47,230 nucleotides of DNA from Campylobacterales bacterium (GTDB lineage Bacteria; Campylobacterota; Campylobacteria; Campylobacterales; QNZT01), in the NCBI GenBank assembly GCA_027084135.1, contig JALWLO010000074.1, positions 1 to 47,230 on the forward strand, read 5' to 3'. Under the pieces are notes generated by a model that saw nothing but the letters and a program-made list of their open reading frames with translations, had not been told where the DNA came from and did not search any database. The first letter of the stretch is position 1; each line of letters begins with the position of its first letter. Below are positions 20,105 to 30,013 of the stretch, piece by piece. The position numbers were made by a program, and so were the translations under genes.

Positions 20105-20122
20105 TTAGACAAGCTTGTCTAA
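20105..20122. promoter_or_regulatory. palindromic TetR-type operator 1
   Basis: TTAGACAAGCTTGTCTAA, perfect 18-bp palindrome. Confidence 0.6.
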
Positions 20123-20126
20123 AGTA

Positions 20127-20142
20127 TAGATAAAGTTGTCTA
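20127..20142. promoter_or_regulatory. palindromic TetR-type operator 2
   Basis: TAGATAAAGTTGTCTA, same half-site, 21 bp centre to centre from operator 1. Confidence 0.45.
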
Positions 20143-20196
20143 ATAATATGCTTATACGCTCAAAAATAGAAATCTAACTAAGATAGATAGAACTCT

Positions 20197-20760
20197 CTAT
20201 TTTGTAATTGCCCAAATCAACCTATGCATATCTTTGAGAAAGAGTGTTTTATCTGAAGTGTGCGGCATCCTCGAGAGGATTCCCCAAGTTGATAGGATAA
20301 AAAACTCCGCCCACTCTTTTGGCTGCTCCTCTCTTATCTCCCCCCTTTCTATACCATACTTAAGTACTTTTTCGAGTTTATTTGCAAGCCTTTTGAACTC
20401 ATCTTCACAAGCCATAGCGATATCGATATCTTGCGAAGCCATCTCAAACATCAATCGATGCAAAGGGCAACCGTACTTTAAAAGCATCTCGTTTTTGCTC
20501 ATCTTTTTTACGGTATGTTCTATGATAGCAAGCGCATCTTCACCCTCTCTTATCTCAAAATCGAAAAACTCCCTCACTTTCGGTGCCAACCGCTCCTCTA
20601 TCATCGCTAGTACTAACGCTTTTTTAGAGGGGAAGTAGTGATAGAGTGAGCCTCTCGGCAGTTTCGCCTTTTTGAGTATCCTCGTCGTCGATGCGGCAGC
20701 ATACCCGTAGATATAAACCTCTTCAAATGTCGCATCCAGTATCTTGTTTCTACTGCTCAT
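20197..20760 (-). CDS. TetR/AcrR family transcriptional regulator
   Basis: MSSRNKILDATFEEVYIYGYAAASTTRILKKAKLPRGSLYHYFPSKKAL. Confidence 0.92.
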   Translation of the reverse strand: MSSRNKILDATFEEVYIYGYAAASTTRILKKAKLPRGSLYHYFPSKKALVLAMIEERLAPKVREFFDFEIREGEDALAIIEHTVKKMSKNEMLLKYGCPLHRLMFEMASQDIDIAMACEDEFKRLANKLEKVLKYGIERGEIREEQPKEWAEFFILSTWGILSRMPHTSDKTLFLKDMHRLIWAITK

Positions 20761-21394
20761 CTCCACCCTTTTGCAAAATAACAACATCTTTACCCATATA
20801 GACTATCTTGGCAGCGATACGCTTTGCAATAGACTCAAAGCTCTGAGGAGTATAAAAGGCGATATGTGTCAAATCCCTTTTATAGTACCAATGTTCAAAA
20901 TCATCCACCCTAAAGGCGGTCATGATCCCCATCACTCCGCCGCTCTTGAGCAACTTCCAAAGCCTTATAAGCTCTTTCATAGGATCATGCAGATGCTCTA
21001 AAACCTCGCTCATCGTGATAAAATCGTACCGCTTATCAAAAACCGATCTATCATCATGATAAAAGAGATCATATCGATCCATCTCGTAACCTCTCTCTCG
21101 CATCATAGATCCAAGCGCATCAGTCGGACCGCTTCCAAAATCAAGTCCAACCGCACCGCTTTTTAGATAAGCTTCCATCGGCAAAAGCAATCTATCTAAA
21201 AAGCTTCGATACCCCTCATCCAAAAGATACCGGTGAGCGTCATATCTCTTTTTCTCATCTTCATTTGAGAGCCAAAAAGCTTTTGGTACAAAGACCAAAT
21301 CACACGCTTCACACCTATAATAATCCCTATCTTCAGAGTGCCAAAAGTGCTTCGTACGAGTACTACGGCAAAGTAGGCAGTGAGCTATCACCAT
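20750..21394 (-). CDS. class I SAM-dependent methyltransferase with N-terminal zinc-ribbon
   Basis: [50 protein letters not shown]. Overlaps aroC and tetR. Confidence 0.85.
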   Translation of the reverse strand: MVIAHCLLCRSTRTKHFWHSEDRDYYRCEACDLVFVPKAFWLSNEDEKKRYDAHRYLLDEGYRSFLDRLLLPMEAYLKSGAVGLDFGSGPTDALGSMMRERGYEMDRYDLFYHDDRSVFDKRYDFITMSEVLEHLHDPMKELIRLWKLLKSGGVMGIMTAFRVDDFEHWYYKRDLTHIAFYTPQSFESIAKRIAAKIVYMGKDVVILQKGGDEQ

Positions 21395-22460
21395 AGACTT
21401 TCTTGAGATACTCCATCTTTGCACTCATATTGAGCAGAAGCATATCGGCTACGACGATCGCAGCCATTGCTTCGGCTACCACACTCCCTCTGATAGCTAC
21501 ACAGGGATCATGCCTTCCTTCCAGCTTGTACTCTATCTCTTCTCCATACACATCGATACTTTTTTGCGGCTTAAATATCGACGGGGTCGGCTTAAAATGC
21601 ACCCTCAACTCGATAGCTTCACCGTTGCTTATGCCGCCGAGTATCCCGCCGCTACGGTTACTCAAAAAACCCTCTTTGGAAATAGGGTCGTTATTTTGAC
21701 TTCCCTTTAACTCACTCGCTCTCACCCCCTCGCCTATCTCAACCGCTTTTGCGGCGTTGATACTCATCATAGCGTTAGCCAGTATGCTATCAAGCTTATA
21801 ATAGACCGGCTCACCCAGCCCTATAGGGGGATTTTCTACCCTTACAAAAACAACTCCGCCGACAGAGTCGTTTGACTTTTTTGCTTGTAAAATCGCCTCT
21901 TTTTGAGCATCTTCTACACTACTATCCAATGCAAATATCTCACTACGCTTAGCATGATCGAAATCAATCTCCTCTGCCCAGATCCCATCAACCGCAACCA
22001 CTCCGCTCTTCACCTCGATACCCAACTCTTTGAGTATGAGCTTTGCGATAGCCCCTGCCGCCACTCTCATAGCGGTCTCTCTGGCACTACTTCTACCACC
22101 GCCGCGATAATCTCTTATCCCATACTTATGAAAATAGGTAAAATCAGCATGCCCCGGACGAAAGATCTCTTTGATATTGGAGTAGTGGCGGCTCTTTTGG
22201 TCGCTGTTTTTGATGATCATCGCTATTGGAGTCCCGGTACTAATCCCCTCAAAGACTCCGGAGAGTATCTCAACCCTATCCTTCTCATCTCGCTTCGTAC
22301 CAAACTCATTTTGTCCCGGTCGTCTTCTATCCAACTGCTCTTGGATGTACGCCTCATCTATCTTCAAGCCGGCTGGAACACCATCCACGACACACCCTAT
22401 CGCTGTTCCGTGTGATTCACCGAAAGTGGTAAAGCTAAAAATCTCACCAAACCTATCCAT
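21363..22460 (-). CDS. aroC: chorismate synthase
   Basis: [50 protein letters not shown]. Confidence 0.97.
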   Translation of the reverse strand: MDRFGEIFSFTTFGESHGTAIGCVVDGVPAGLKIDEAYIQEQLDRRRPGQNEFGTKRDEKDRVEILSGVFEGISTGTPIAMIIKNSDQKSRHYSNIKEIFRPGHADFTYFHKYGIRDYRGGGRSSARETAMRVAAGAIAKLILKELGIEVKSGVVAVDGIWAEEIDFDHAKRSEIFALDSSVEDAQKEAILQAKKSNDSVGGVVFVRVENPPIGLGEPVYYKLDSILANAMMSINAAKAVEIGEGVRASELKGSQNNDPISKEGFLSNRSGGILGGISNGEAIELRVHFKPTPSIFKPQKSIDVYGEEIEYKLEGRHDPCVAIRGSVVAEAMAAIVVADMLLLNMSAKMEYLKKVYGDSSLPTLP

Positions 22461-23151
22461 CTATCTCCTCTCTCTCAATCTTCTCAATCGCAAGTCTTGC
22501 CGCCTCTTGGTGAGCAGATTTTTTACTTTTTCCTTTGGCTCTGGCATACTCTTTGCCGGCAACCTTCACCATCACCTCAAACTCTTTGTTGTGATCTGGA
22601 CCGGTTGCCCGAACTACGACATACTCCGGGGTGACACCCACCCTTGCTTGCGTTATCTCTTGAAGTGTGGTTTTATAGTCCATAAAGACACTCTTTAGAT
22701 TGAGGTTAGGATAGATCTCATTGATGAGTTTTGTCACGATTCTCTCGACCTCTTTTAAACCGCTCTCCAGATAGATCGCCCCCATAATCGCCTCAAAAGC
22801 GTTTGAGCAGATAGAGGATTTGTATCGACCTCTATTGTTCTCCTCCGCACTGGAGATTTGGATACATTCACCCAACTTTAACTTTTGAGCCAATCTATAA
22901 AACCCCTTCTCATTCACAAGCGAAGCACGCATCTTGGAGAGATCCCCTTCATGAAGATTTGGAAACTTCTTAAAGAGATACTCTCCCACTACTAGATCAA
23001 GCACCGCATCACCCAAAAACTCTAATCTCTCGTTATTATACGGTTTTTTACAGCTTTTGTGAGTCAGTGCCTCATCTAAGAGTGCTCTATCTTTAAACTT
23101 ATAGCCTAAATTTTCTTCTAAATGACAAACTCTATCCATACTACTCTCCAC
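22453..23151 (-). CDS. rnc: ribonuclease III
   Basis: [16 protein letters not shown] signature and C-terminal dsRBD. Confidence 0.96.
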   Translation of the reverse strand: MESSMDRVCHLEENLGYKFKDRALLDEALTHKSCKKPYNNERLEFLGDAVLDLVVGEYLFKKFPNLHEGDLSKMRASLVNEKGFYRLAQKLKLGECIQISSAEENNRGRYKSSICSNAFEAIMGAIYLESGLKEVERIVTKLINEIYPNLNLKSVFMDYKTTLQEITQARVGVTPEYVVVRATGPDHNKEFEVMVKVAGKEYARAKGKSKKSAHQEAARLAIEKIEREEIDG

Positions 23152-23569
23152 TCTTTTGTTTCATCGCTTCCTCTTTCGCTATTTTATCACAGATCTCATT
23201 CTCTCTGTGCCCGTCATGACCTCTTACCCAAACCGCTTTGATTTTATGAGGCTTTGCCGCCTCTAGATACTCTCTCCAAAGCTCAGGATTTTTGACCTTT
23301 TTAAAATCCTTCTTGATCCACCCCTCCAGCCACTCGTTGATACCCTTTACCACATAGCTAGAGTCGCTCACTATCTCGACCTCACACGGCTCTTTTAAAG
23401 CCTTTAACCCCTCTATCACCGCTCTAAGCTCCATCTGATTGTTAGTAGCAAGCTTCTCACCGCCGCTTATGATCTTCTCAGTCTCTTTATATCTAAGTAT
23501 AGCACACCATCCACCCTCACCCGGATTTCCCAGAGATGAGCCGTCACTAAATAAATGAACCCGTTTCAT
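23141..23569 (-). CDS. rnhA: ribonuclease HI
   Basis: [29 protein letters not shown]. Confidence 0.95.
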   Translation of the reverse strand: MKRVHLFSDGSSLGNPGEGGWCAILRYKETEKIISGGEKLATNNQMELRAVIEGLKALKEPCEVEIVSDSSYVVKGINEWLEGWIKKDFKKVKNPELWREYLEAAKPHKIKAVWVRGHDGHRENEICDKIAKEEAMKQKSGE

Positions 23570-24587
23570 AACTCTTCTCTATGAGATTTATCTCGATATC
23601 GGTCGTATCGATCTGCTGACACTTCGGACAGCGGTAAAAGTAGATCGGAAATACCTCCTTGCAGTTACTGCAAATATATGAAAAACTGATATCCGCCCTC
23701 ACATCTCCCACCTTTTGAAGCTTTATCATCGTATCGAGTGCAAAGATATCGCTTCTTTCACTTCCTTGGATCTCCCCTTTTGCACTATATATCTCATTGA
23801 GGACTCTATTTTTCTTTAGAGCCTCCTTGTCAAACTGCATGATCGGCGTCGTCCAGAGTAGATCTATCACATTTTTTAGCTCTACCCTATCTAGGAGCTC
23901 CTCATCTATCTCCATCCTGCTCTGCTTGAGAAATTCAAATATCTTTCGTTGTACGATCCTACTCTCTAACCCTAACTTCTTCAACTCCTCCAGCTTCTGC
24001 TCATTGGAGAGCTCTTTGCTATTGATGATACTTAGCGTCTTGAAGTATAGCCGCTTCTGTCCGACATTGCTCCCTATCGCTTCCAGCGAATCAAGCGTCT
24101 CGATCGCCTTATCATACTCTCTAAGTATCTCATAGATAACACTTAGAGTGGTGAGAGACTCCTCATTTCTAGGGGAGAGCTTCAGTGAAGTGAGCAGTGT
24201 CTCTCTCGCCTTTTGTAAAAAACCGGCTTTATAGTAGGTTTTACCGAGAAGCGTGAGGATATCTTGCCGCTTTTGGGGACCCAGCGTATTTTTCAAAAGT
24301 GCCAGATAGATCTCTATCGCCTTCTCAAACTCGCCGCTCTTCTCATAAGTAAGCGCCATCAATATCGCCGACTCTGTCGGTACATCTCTTCTTTTGATCA
24401 AACTCTTATAATCATCGAAACTGTTATATTGATCAAATTTTTTGACATACTTTTTGATATTTGTCTCTTCTTCCTTACTCTTAAAGATCTCCCACCAATA
24501 GGAACTGATCGATATGATAAGGATGATCGCAAGAAGTGTAATAACACCAAAAATAGGATCTCTATAATCTAAAGATAAATACTCCAA
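23547..24587 (-). CDS. TPR membrane protein with C-terminal rubredoxin-like CxxC pair (LapB-like)
   Basis: N-terminal TM, TPR repeats, CSNCKEVFPIYFYRCPKCQQ. Confidence 0.7.
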   Translation of the reverse strand: MEYLSLDYRDPIFGVITLLAIILIISISSYWWEIFKSKEEETNIKKYVKKFDQYNSFDDYKSLIKRRDVPTESAILMALTYEKSGEFEKAIEIYLALLKNTLGPQKRQDILTLLGKTYYKAGFLQKARETLLTSLKLSPRNEESLTTLSVIYEILREYDKAIETLDSLEAIGSNVGQKRLYFKTLSIINSKELSNEQKLEELKKLGLESRIVQRKIFEFLKQSRMEIDEELLDRVELKNVIDLLWTTPIMQFDKEALKKNRVLNEIYSAKGEIQGSERSDIFALDTMIKLQKVGDVRADISFSYICSNCKEVFPIYFYRCPKCQQIDTTDIEINLIEKSYETGSFI

Positions 24588-24762
24588 GTTATGCCCACTC
24601 TTTCCATACTCAATGTTTAGTACTAATGTATAGTTAGTACTAAGTGTATCACAAAAAAATTTATCTTTTGGTTTTTAACGCTATAGCGCCCTATTTTCGG
24701 CTCTCTTGCCAGTACAAAATAGTTGATTTTTCCTTAAATTTTATGATATAATTATAAAAAAG

Positions 24763-24797
24763 TTTGAGTGAGTATCTATAAAGGATATTCACTCAAA
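24763..24797 (+). promoter_or_regulatory. 5' UTR hairpin of amrS
   Basis: TTTGAGTGAGTATC-tataaag-GATATTCACTCAAA, 14-bp stem with one G.U, next to the Shine-Dalgarno. Confidence 0.5.
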
Positions 24798-24807
24798 AGA
24801 GGTCAAT

Positions 24808-25833
24808 ATGCAATACTACAGAAAAGTTAAAGCAAAAGAGAAGATCACCTGCCTCCTGTGTCGCCACTACTGCCAACTAAAGGAGGGACAGGTAGGTGTA
24901 TGCGGCGTCAATAAAAATGCAAACGGGAAACTCAAAAATCTCGTGTACGGACACCCGATCGCACTTCATGTAGATCCCGTGGAGAAAAAACCGCTCTACC
25001 ACCTTTTACCGGGAACGACCGCACTCTCGTTCGGTACGGTGGGTTGTAACTTTAAGTGTCCCTTTTGCCAAAATTGGGATATCTCACAAACTTCCAAAGT
25101 GAATGAAAGCATAGAGGTTAGCCCCGAGCAGATGGTACAGCTTGCACTAGAGAACGGAAGTAGCTCTATCGCTTACACCTATAACGAGCCGACTATCTTC
25201 TATCCTTATGCGAAAGATATCGGCGTGATAGCAAGAGAAAAAGGGCTCAAAAATATCTTTGTAAGTAACGGCTTTGAAACACCCGAGATCATCGAAGATA
25301 TGCCAAGCTGGCTAGATGCGGCAAATATCGACCTAAAGAGTTGGGATGAAGCTTACTATAAAAAGGTGTTAAAAGGCGGACTTGAAGCGATCAAAGATAC
25401 GCTTAGACGCATGGTAGATGCCGGCATCTGGGTAGAGGTAACCACACTGCTGATCGAGGGTGAAAATGATAGCAACGAAGATCTGAAGGCGATGGCGAAC
25501 TTTATCGCAAACGATTTAGGACGCCATGTACCCTGGCACTTAAGCGCTTTTCATCCCGATTATAAGATGAAAGATCATAAGTGGACCGGCATAGAGACAC
25601 TCAAAAGAGCTAGTGATATAGCCAAAAAAGCGGGTCTTTACTATGTCTATATGGGTAATGTTGCGGTACATGGAGATACTTACTGTCCTGATTGCGGCGC
25701 ACTGCTGATAGATAGAGCAGGCTATTCGGTGACCATCAACAACCTCGCAGAGGGTCACTGCTCAAAATGCAACCGCGCGATCGAAGGTATATGGGCATCG
25801 GGTAGCTATATACCGGTTAAATCCAAAATTTAG
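24808..25833 (+). CDS. amrS: AmmeMemoRadiSam system radical SAM enzyme
   Basis: TVGCNFKCPFCQNWDISQ, YHLLPGTTALSFGT, C-terminal CPDCGALLIDR. Confidence 0.9.
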   Translation: MQYYRKVKAKEKITCLLCRHYCQLKEGQVGVCGVNKNANGKLKNLVYGHPIALHVDPVEKKPLYHLLPGTTALSFGTVGCNFKCPFCQNWDISQTSKVNESIEVSPEQMVQLALENGSSSIAYTYNEPTIFYPYAKDIGVIAREKGLKNIFVSNGFETPEIIEDMPSWLDAANIDLKSWDEAYYKKVLKGGLEAIKDTLRRMVDAGIWVEVTTLLIEGENDSNEDLKAMANFIANDLGRHVPWHLSAFHPDYKMKDHKWTGIETLKRASDIAKKAGLYYVYMGNVAVHGDTYCPDCGALLIDRAGYSVTINNLAEGHCSKCNRAIEGIWASGSYIPVKSKI

Positions 25834-25987
25834 TTTAAAGTTTCTAAACTCTCTTATCTGTAACTTTTTGTGCTTCTTTCTCACTTTTTTATACAAATAT
25901 CCCACTTTTACAAAAAAGATAAATTTTTTTGACGATTTAGAATTAAACCCACAATTGGGGTTAAATCAAGTATTAAAAGGAGCAATA

Positions 25988-27499
25988 TTGAGCAAGTTCA
26001 ACTCTCATCTAAGAGATCTTTATAACTGGAGTGCGTTTGAAAGCGATGAAACACTTTCTCGGTTTATCGAGGAGAAAAAGTTATCTCCTGAAGATGCCTT
26101 TTACCTAAGAAGAGCCAAAACACTTCTCCATCAGCATATGGATAGAGGCAACAGCAATCTAACAGATGCAACGATCGTTGATAAAGCTATTGTTATCAAA
26201 TCCAAATTTGAACCGATTAAAAACTCACAGACTCCCACTCCGGTAACGCTAGATGAACTGGATGAGATACGATCTCTCAATAAAAAGGCTAGTACGAGTG
26301 ATGAGCATGGAGATAGCTCTCAAGCCGAAACAACACAACTCACAGCTACTACACCTCAAACCTTACAAGAGACAAAAAATGTCGATACACTTGATTCGCC
26401 CACTCCTCCGACGGCAAATCTTGACCCAACTGAAGTTGAAAAACCAAAAGATAAAGGAGAGTATGAGGCTTTGGAGTTTAGAGGCAGTACGAAAGAGTAT
26501 TTCAAGATATGGATCGTCAATGCCTTTTTCACACTAGCAACACTAGGGATCTACTCAGCTTGGGCAAAAGTGAGAACTAACAGATACTTTTACGCCAACA
26601 CATTCTATAAAGATGACGCCTTTGAATATACGGCAAATCCTCTATCCATTCTTAAGGGTAGAGTATTGATAGTACTCTTTTACGGTGCATTTATCTATTC
26701 GGCTCAAGTTTTGCTCAATCCAACCATTGCCCTCTCCATAGCGGCAGTGGCGCTACTTGCTATGCCTTGGATCATCAACAGAGCTATCAAATTTAAACTC
26801 AAGACTGTTAAATATAGAAATGTAAACTTTGCCTACCACAAAGATGCCGGAGAGTTTTATAAATTTTTTACCATTCACACACTTTTAAATATCTTAACAA
26901 TAGGCTTGGCATATCCCTATAGTCTCAATAAATTTAAAGAGTTAGTCGTCTCAAACAGTAGTTATGGTGGTGAGAAATTTAGCTATAGCGGTAAAACGGG
27001 AGAGATGTATGGAAACTATCTACTCGTGATCGCTCACACACTAGTACTAGTCTTTGTATTTGGTGTTATCGTAGGTGCTTCTACCTATATCATGAAGAGA
27101 GTCTCTATGACTTCACCGGATATGATGTGGCTTATGATGATGGGATCGATTGCCATGTCCTACCTCATCTACATTGCTTCACTTACTTATACAAAAGCGA
27201 TCTATGATGCGATCATCCAAAACTACAGTTGGAAAAATAGCTCACTAGGGGGGATAAAATTTAGAACAAACTACAAATCCTCAAAGCTTGGATGGATCTA
27301 CTTTAGCAATCTTGTAGTACTCATCCTCTCACTTGGATTACTCTACCCTTGGACAAAAGTGAGAGTTACAAAGTATAAAACCCAAAACTTTGAGATCAAA
27401 AGCGACGATCTAGATAACTTCGTTGTGACCGCACAAAAAGAGCAATCGGCTGTCGGCGAAGAGTTTGACGACTTTTTTGATATCGATATAGGATTTTGA
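25988..27499 (+). CDS. DUF898 membrane protein with hydrophilic N-terminal extension
   Basis: EFRGSTKEYFKIWIVNAFFTLATLGIYSAWAKVRTNRYFYANT. Probable TTG start at 25988 (AAAAGGAGCAATATTG); the listed ATG at 25868 is less likely. Confidence 0.85.
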   Translation: MSKFNSHLRDLYNWSAFESDETLSRFIEEKKLSPEDAFYLRRAKTLLHQHMDRGNSNLTDATIVDKAIVIKSKFEPIKNSQTPTPVTLDELDEIRSLNKKASTSDEHGDSSQAETTQLTATTPQTLQETKNVDTLDSPTPPTANLDPTEVEKPKDKGEYEALEFRGSTKEYFKIWIVNAFFTLATLGIYSAWAKVRTNRYFYANTFYKDDAFEYTANPLSILKGRVLIVLFYGAFIYSAQVLLNPTIALSIAAVALLAMPWIINRAIKFKLKTVKYRNVNFAYHKDAGEFYKFFTIHTLLNILTIGLAYPYSLNKFKELVVSNSSYGGEKFSYSGKTGEMYGNYLLVIAHTLVLVFVFGVIVGASTYIMKRVSMTSPDMMWLMMMGSIAMSYLIYIASLTYTKAIYDAIIQNYSWKNSSLGGIKFRTNYKSSKLGWIYFSNLVVLILSLGLLYPWTKVRVTKYKTQNFEIKSDDLDNFVVTAQKEQSAVGEEFDDFFDIDIGF

Positions 27500-28473
27500 T
27501 GAAAATAGAAGCGGATCTATTTGACGGGAAAAGTTCTCAAAAGACTCCCGTCAAACTTATTTTTTCTCAAAACGGGATCGATATCTCAGTAGATGAGATC
27601 CAAAAGCACTACGACTATTATGAAGTAGAGATCTCTTCTAGAGTGGGAAATACCCCTAGAAAAATCGTTTTTCCTGACGGATTGATAGCAAACTCTTTAG
27701 AAAACGATAAGATCGATGCTGCCCTAAAAGCATTTCAAAACAAAAAAGAGTTCGCCCACATCTTCGAGTCAAAAGGCTCTCTAGTACTCATAAGTTTTAT
27801 CTCCATCATCCTAGTCGCTCTCTTCTTTATCACAAACGGAAGCGATATGGCGGCAAAAGCGATAGCCGATGTCACTCCTCTTAGTATCGAGAAGAAGATA
27901 TCCTCTTCCGTACTCAAGACTCTCGATGAACATCTACTCCGCGAGTCAAACCTCACGCAAGCTCAAAAAGAGGAGATTTTAAAAGTTTTTCAAAGAGTGA
28001 CCAAAAATGACCCGAAATATCACCTACACTTTCGACAAGGCATAGGGGAAAACGCTTTTGCGCTTCCGGGAGGAGATATCGTTATCACCGATGAGATCAT
28101 CAACTTCAGCAAGGGCGATGATGAAATGATCTACGGTATCCTTGCCCATGAGATGGGGCATGTCGAGCATAAACACTCTCTGAAGATGATCATCAAAGCT
28201 TCCGCTATCTCGATCGTTATCGGGTACCTAACCGGCGATGTGTCGGTTTTAACAACCTATGCCGCATCGCTCTTAACTTCAGGATATAGCAGAGATTTTG
28301 AGAGAGAGGCGGATGATTTTGCCAAACAAAGGATGAAAGCCGATCACATTTCACCAACGCATCTGGTAAAATTTTTCAAAGAGATTGAGAAGAAGTATGG
28401 AAAGGGTGGAGACAATAACTTCTTTGCCACCCACCCATCCAATGAAGAGAGGATACAAAACCTACTCAACTAA
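27499..28473 (+). CDS. M48-family metallopeptidase
   Basis: GILAHEMGHVEHKHSL (HExxH), READDFAKQRM; ATGA overlap with the DUF898 gene. Confidence 0.9.
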   Translation: MKIEADLFDGKSSQKTPVKLIFSQNGIDISVDEIQKHYDYYEVEISSRVGNTPRKIVFPDGLIANSLENDKIDAALKAFQNKKEFAHIFESKGSLVLISFISIILVALFFITNGSDMAAKAIADVTPLSIEKKISSSVLKTLDEHLLRESNLTQAQKEEILKVFQRVTKNDPKYHLHFRQGIGENAFALPGGDIVITDEIINFSKGDDEMIYGILAHEMGHVEHKHSLKMIIKASAISIVIGYLTGDVSVLTTYAASLLTSGYSRDFEREADDFAKQRMKADHISPTHLVKFFKEIEKKYGKGGDNNFFATHPSNEERIQNLLN

Positions 28474-28718
28474 GAGCAGTGTCCGCCACCGCAGCATCCG
28501 CTGTGCTGCTCCCTTTCTCTCTCATTGACCAAGATGGTAAACTCGTTTCCATTTTCCATGAGAGTAAACTCATGCTTCCCACAAAATTTTTCATTCATAT
28601 GGTTTACCATATGTTGGGCACTCATGAGTGCATCATCTTTTGAGTGAAAGCTCACGCCGTTTTCAAAGTCGCTCTTTTTAAAGCAACCACACTCTTTTGT
28701 TACATTTACTTGGTACAT
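28470..28718 (-). CDS. small protein with Cys/His-rich ends
   Basis: MYQVNVTKECGCFKKSD... ending HSGCCGGGHCS. Confidence 0.7.
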   Translation of the reverse strand: MYQVNVTKECGCFKKSDFENGVSFHSKDDALMSAQHMVNHMNEKFCGKHEFTLMENGNEFTILVNEREREQHSGCCGGGHCS

Positions 28719-28757
28719 AACCCCTCCTAGATTGATTTAGTACTAAGATAGTAGCAT

Positions 28758-28782
28758 AAATAAGATAAAATTTATCTTATTT
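28758..28782. promoter_or_regulatory. perfect 12-1-12 palindromic operator
   Basis: AAATAAGATAAA-A-TTTATCTTATTT in a divergent intergenic region. Confidence 0.6.
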
Positions 28783-28864
28783 GAAAATCTCGCTCTTAAG
28801 TTGAATAAAGTTAAAATAAATTGAGTGTTTTAAACAAACTATTTCATCTAATCTGGAGGCACCT

Positions 28865-30010
28865 ATGAAAGCTTACCTCACTATTATATTTGTACTTATA
28901 TTCTCACTATTTATTGGATGCCAAAGAACAAGTAATAGTCAAGATAGCCATACCCTATCCACCAACTCATACAACCATAGCGGCGGCGAAGTGCTCTTTC
29001 ATATCATCTCCAAAACCAATACACTCAGCGATGAAAACGGCGGTTATAAAGATAGCGGTCACTACAGCATCATCTATCAAGCAAAAAGCAAGCGCTACGA
29101 TATGCCTATTGAAGGGTTGAACAACGATGCGTTCTACACGCTTTATGAAAACGGCAAAAGAGAGGAGGAGACCCTCTATCATGTCGCAGCGGATCCCAAA
29201 AATGTCTCCAATAAGATTCTACTCCTTTTAGATTTTTCAGGCTCTATCGTGAACGACTGCGACAAATCTGACGCTAGTACTAATCCTAGCAATCTATGTT
29301 ATCAGATCGTAAACGCTTCACAAAAATTTATCGATAAGGTGCTTAGCAAAAATCAGAGCATGAGTATCTACTACTTCAACTCCCAAAAGATCATCCTCCC
29401 ACTCTCGAACAATGCCCAGCCTATAAATGATGCCACTCTTTTAAAATCATCACTATCAAAACTCTATGATGCAAACTGGAGAGATGAGCATCTCAAAGGG
29501 TATAGCGGTACCAATCTCTACGGAGCGGTAAGTGACGCCATAGAGGTAGTAAGGAGGTGGTTTCCTGAATTATATGGAAAAGAGGATAAAGTCGATATCG
29601 CCAATAGAAAGCGCTACGACTTTGCAACGCTTGTAATCTTTACCGACGGACACGATAACGCCCATACCACTTCACTGGAGAGCATCTTAAACAAGATAGA
29701 AAAGTTTAGTAAAAATTACTACTACTTTACCATCGGTCTCGGCAGTGATGTCGATAATAGCGCTTTGAAACAGATAGGTAAAGATGGATATTTTCGTGCC
29801 AATGAGATAGAGGAGCTAGACGGAAAGTTTGAAAATCTCGGCGAGAGGATCAGTAGCTTTGCAAACAGCTTTTATAGACTCGACTTCTGCCCTGTGAGTA
29901 AAAATTCGTTAGTACTAAAGGTAAAACTTAATGATGATAGGGGATATTACGGAGAGATGAAGGAGAGGATAGATCTCATCTCCAAAGATTTTAGATGCGA
30001 TCTCTATTAA
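28865..30010 (+). CDS. von Willebrand factor A domain lipoprotein
   Basis: LFIGCQRTS lipobox, LLLDFSGSI MIDAS motif, VIFTDGHDN. Confidence 0.85.
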   Translation: MKAYLTIIFVLIFSLFIGCQRTSNSQDSHTLSTNSYNHSGGEVLFHIISKTNTLSDENGGYKDSGHYSIIYQAKSKRYDMPIEGLNNDAFYTLYENGKREEETLYHVAADPKNVSNKILLLLDFSGSIVNDCDKSDASTNPSNLCYQIVNASQKFIDKVLSKNQSMSIYYFNSQKIILPLSNNAQPINDATLLKSSLSKLYDANWRDEHLKGYSGTNLYGAVSDAIEVVRRWFPELYGKEDKVDIANRKRYDFATLVIFTDGHDNAHTTSLESILNKIEKFSKNYYYFTIGLGSDVDNSALKQIGKDGYFRANEIEELDGKFENLGERISSFANSFYRLDFCPVSKNSLVLKVKLNDDRGYYGEMKERIDLISKDFRCDLY

Positions 30011-30013
30011 CCT

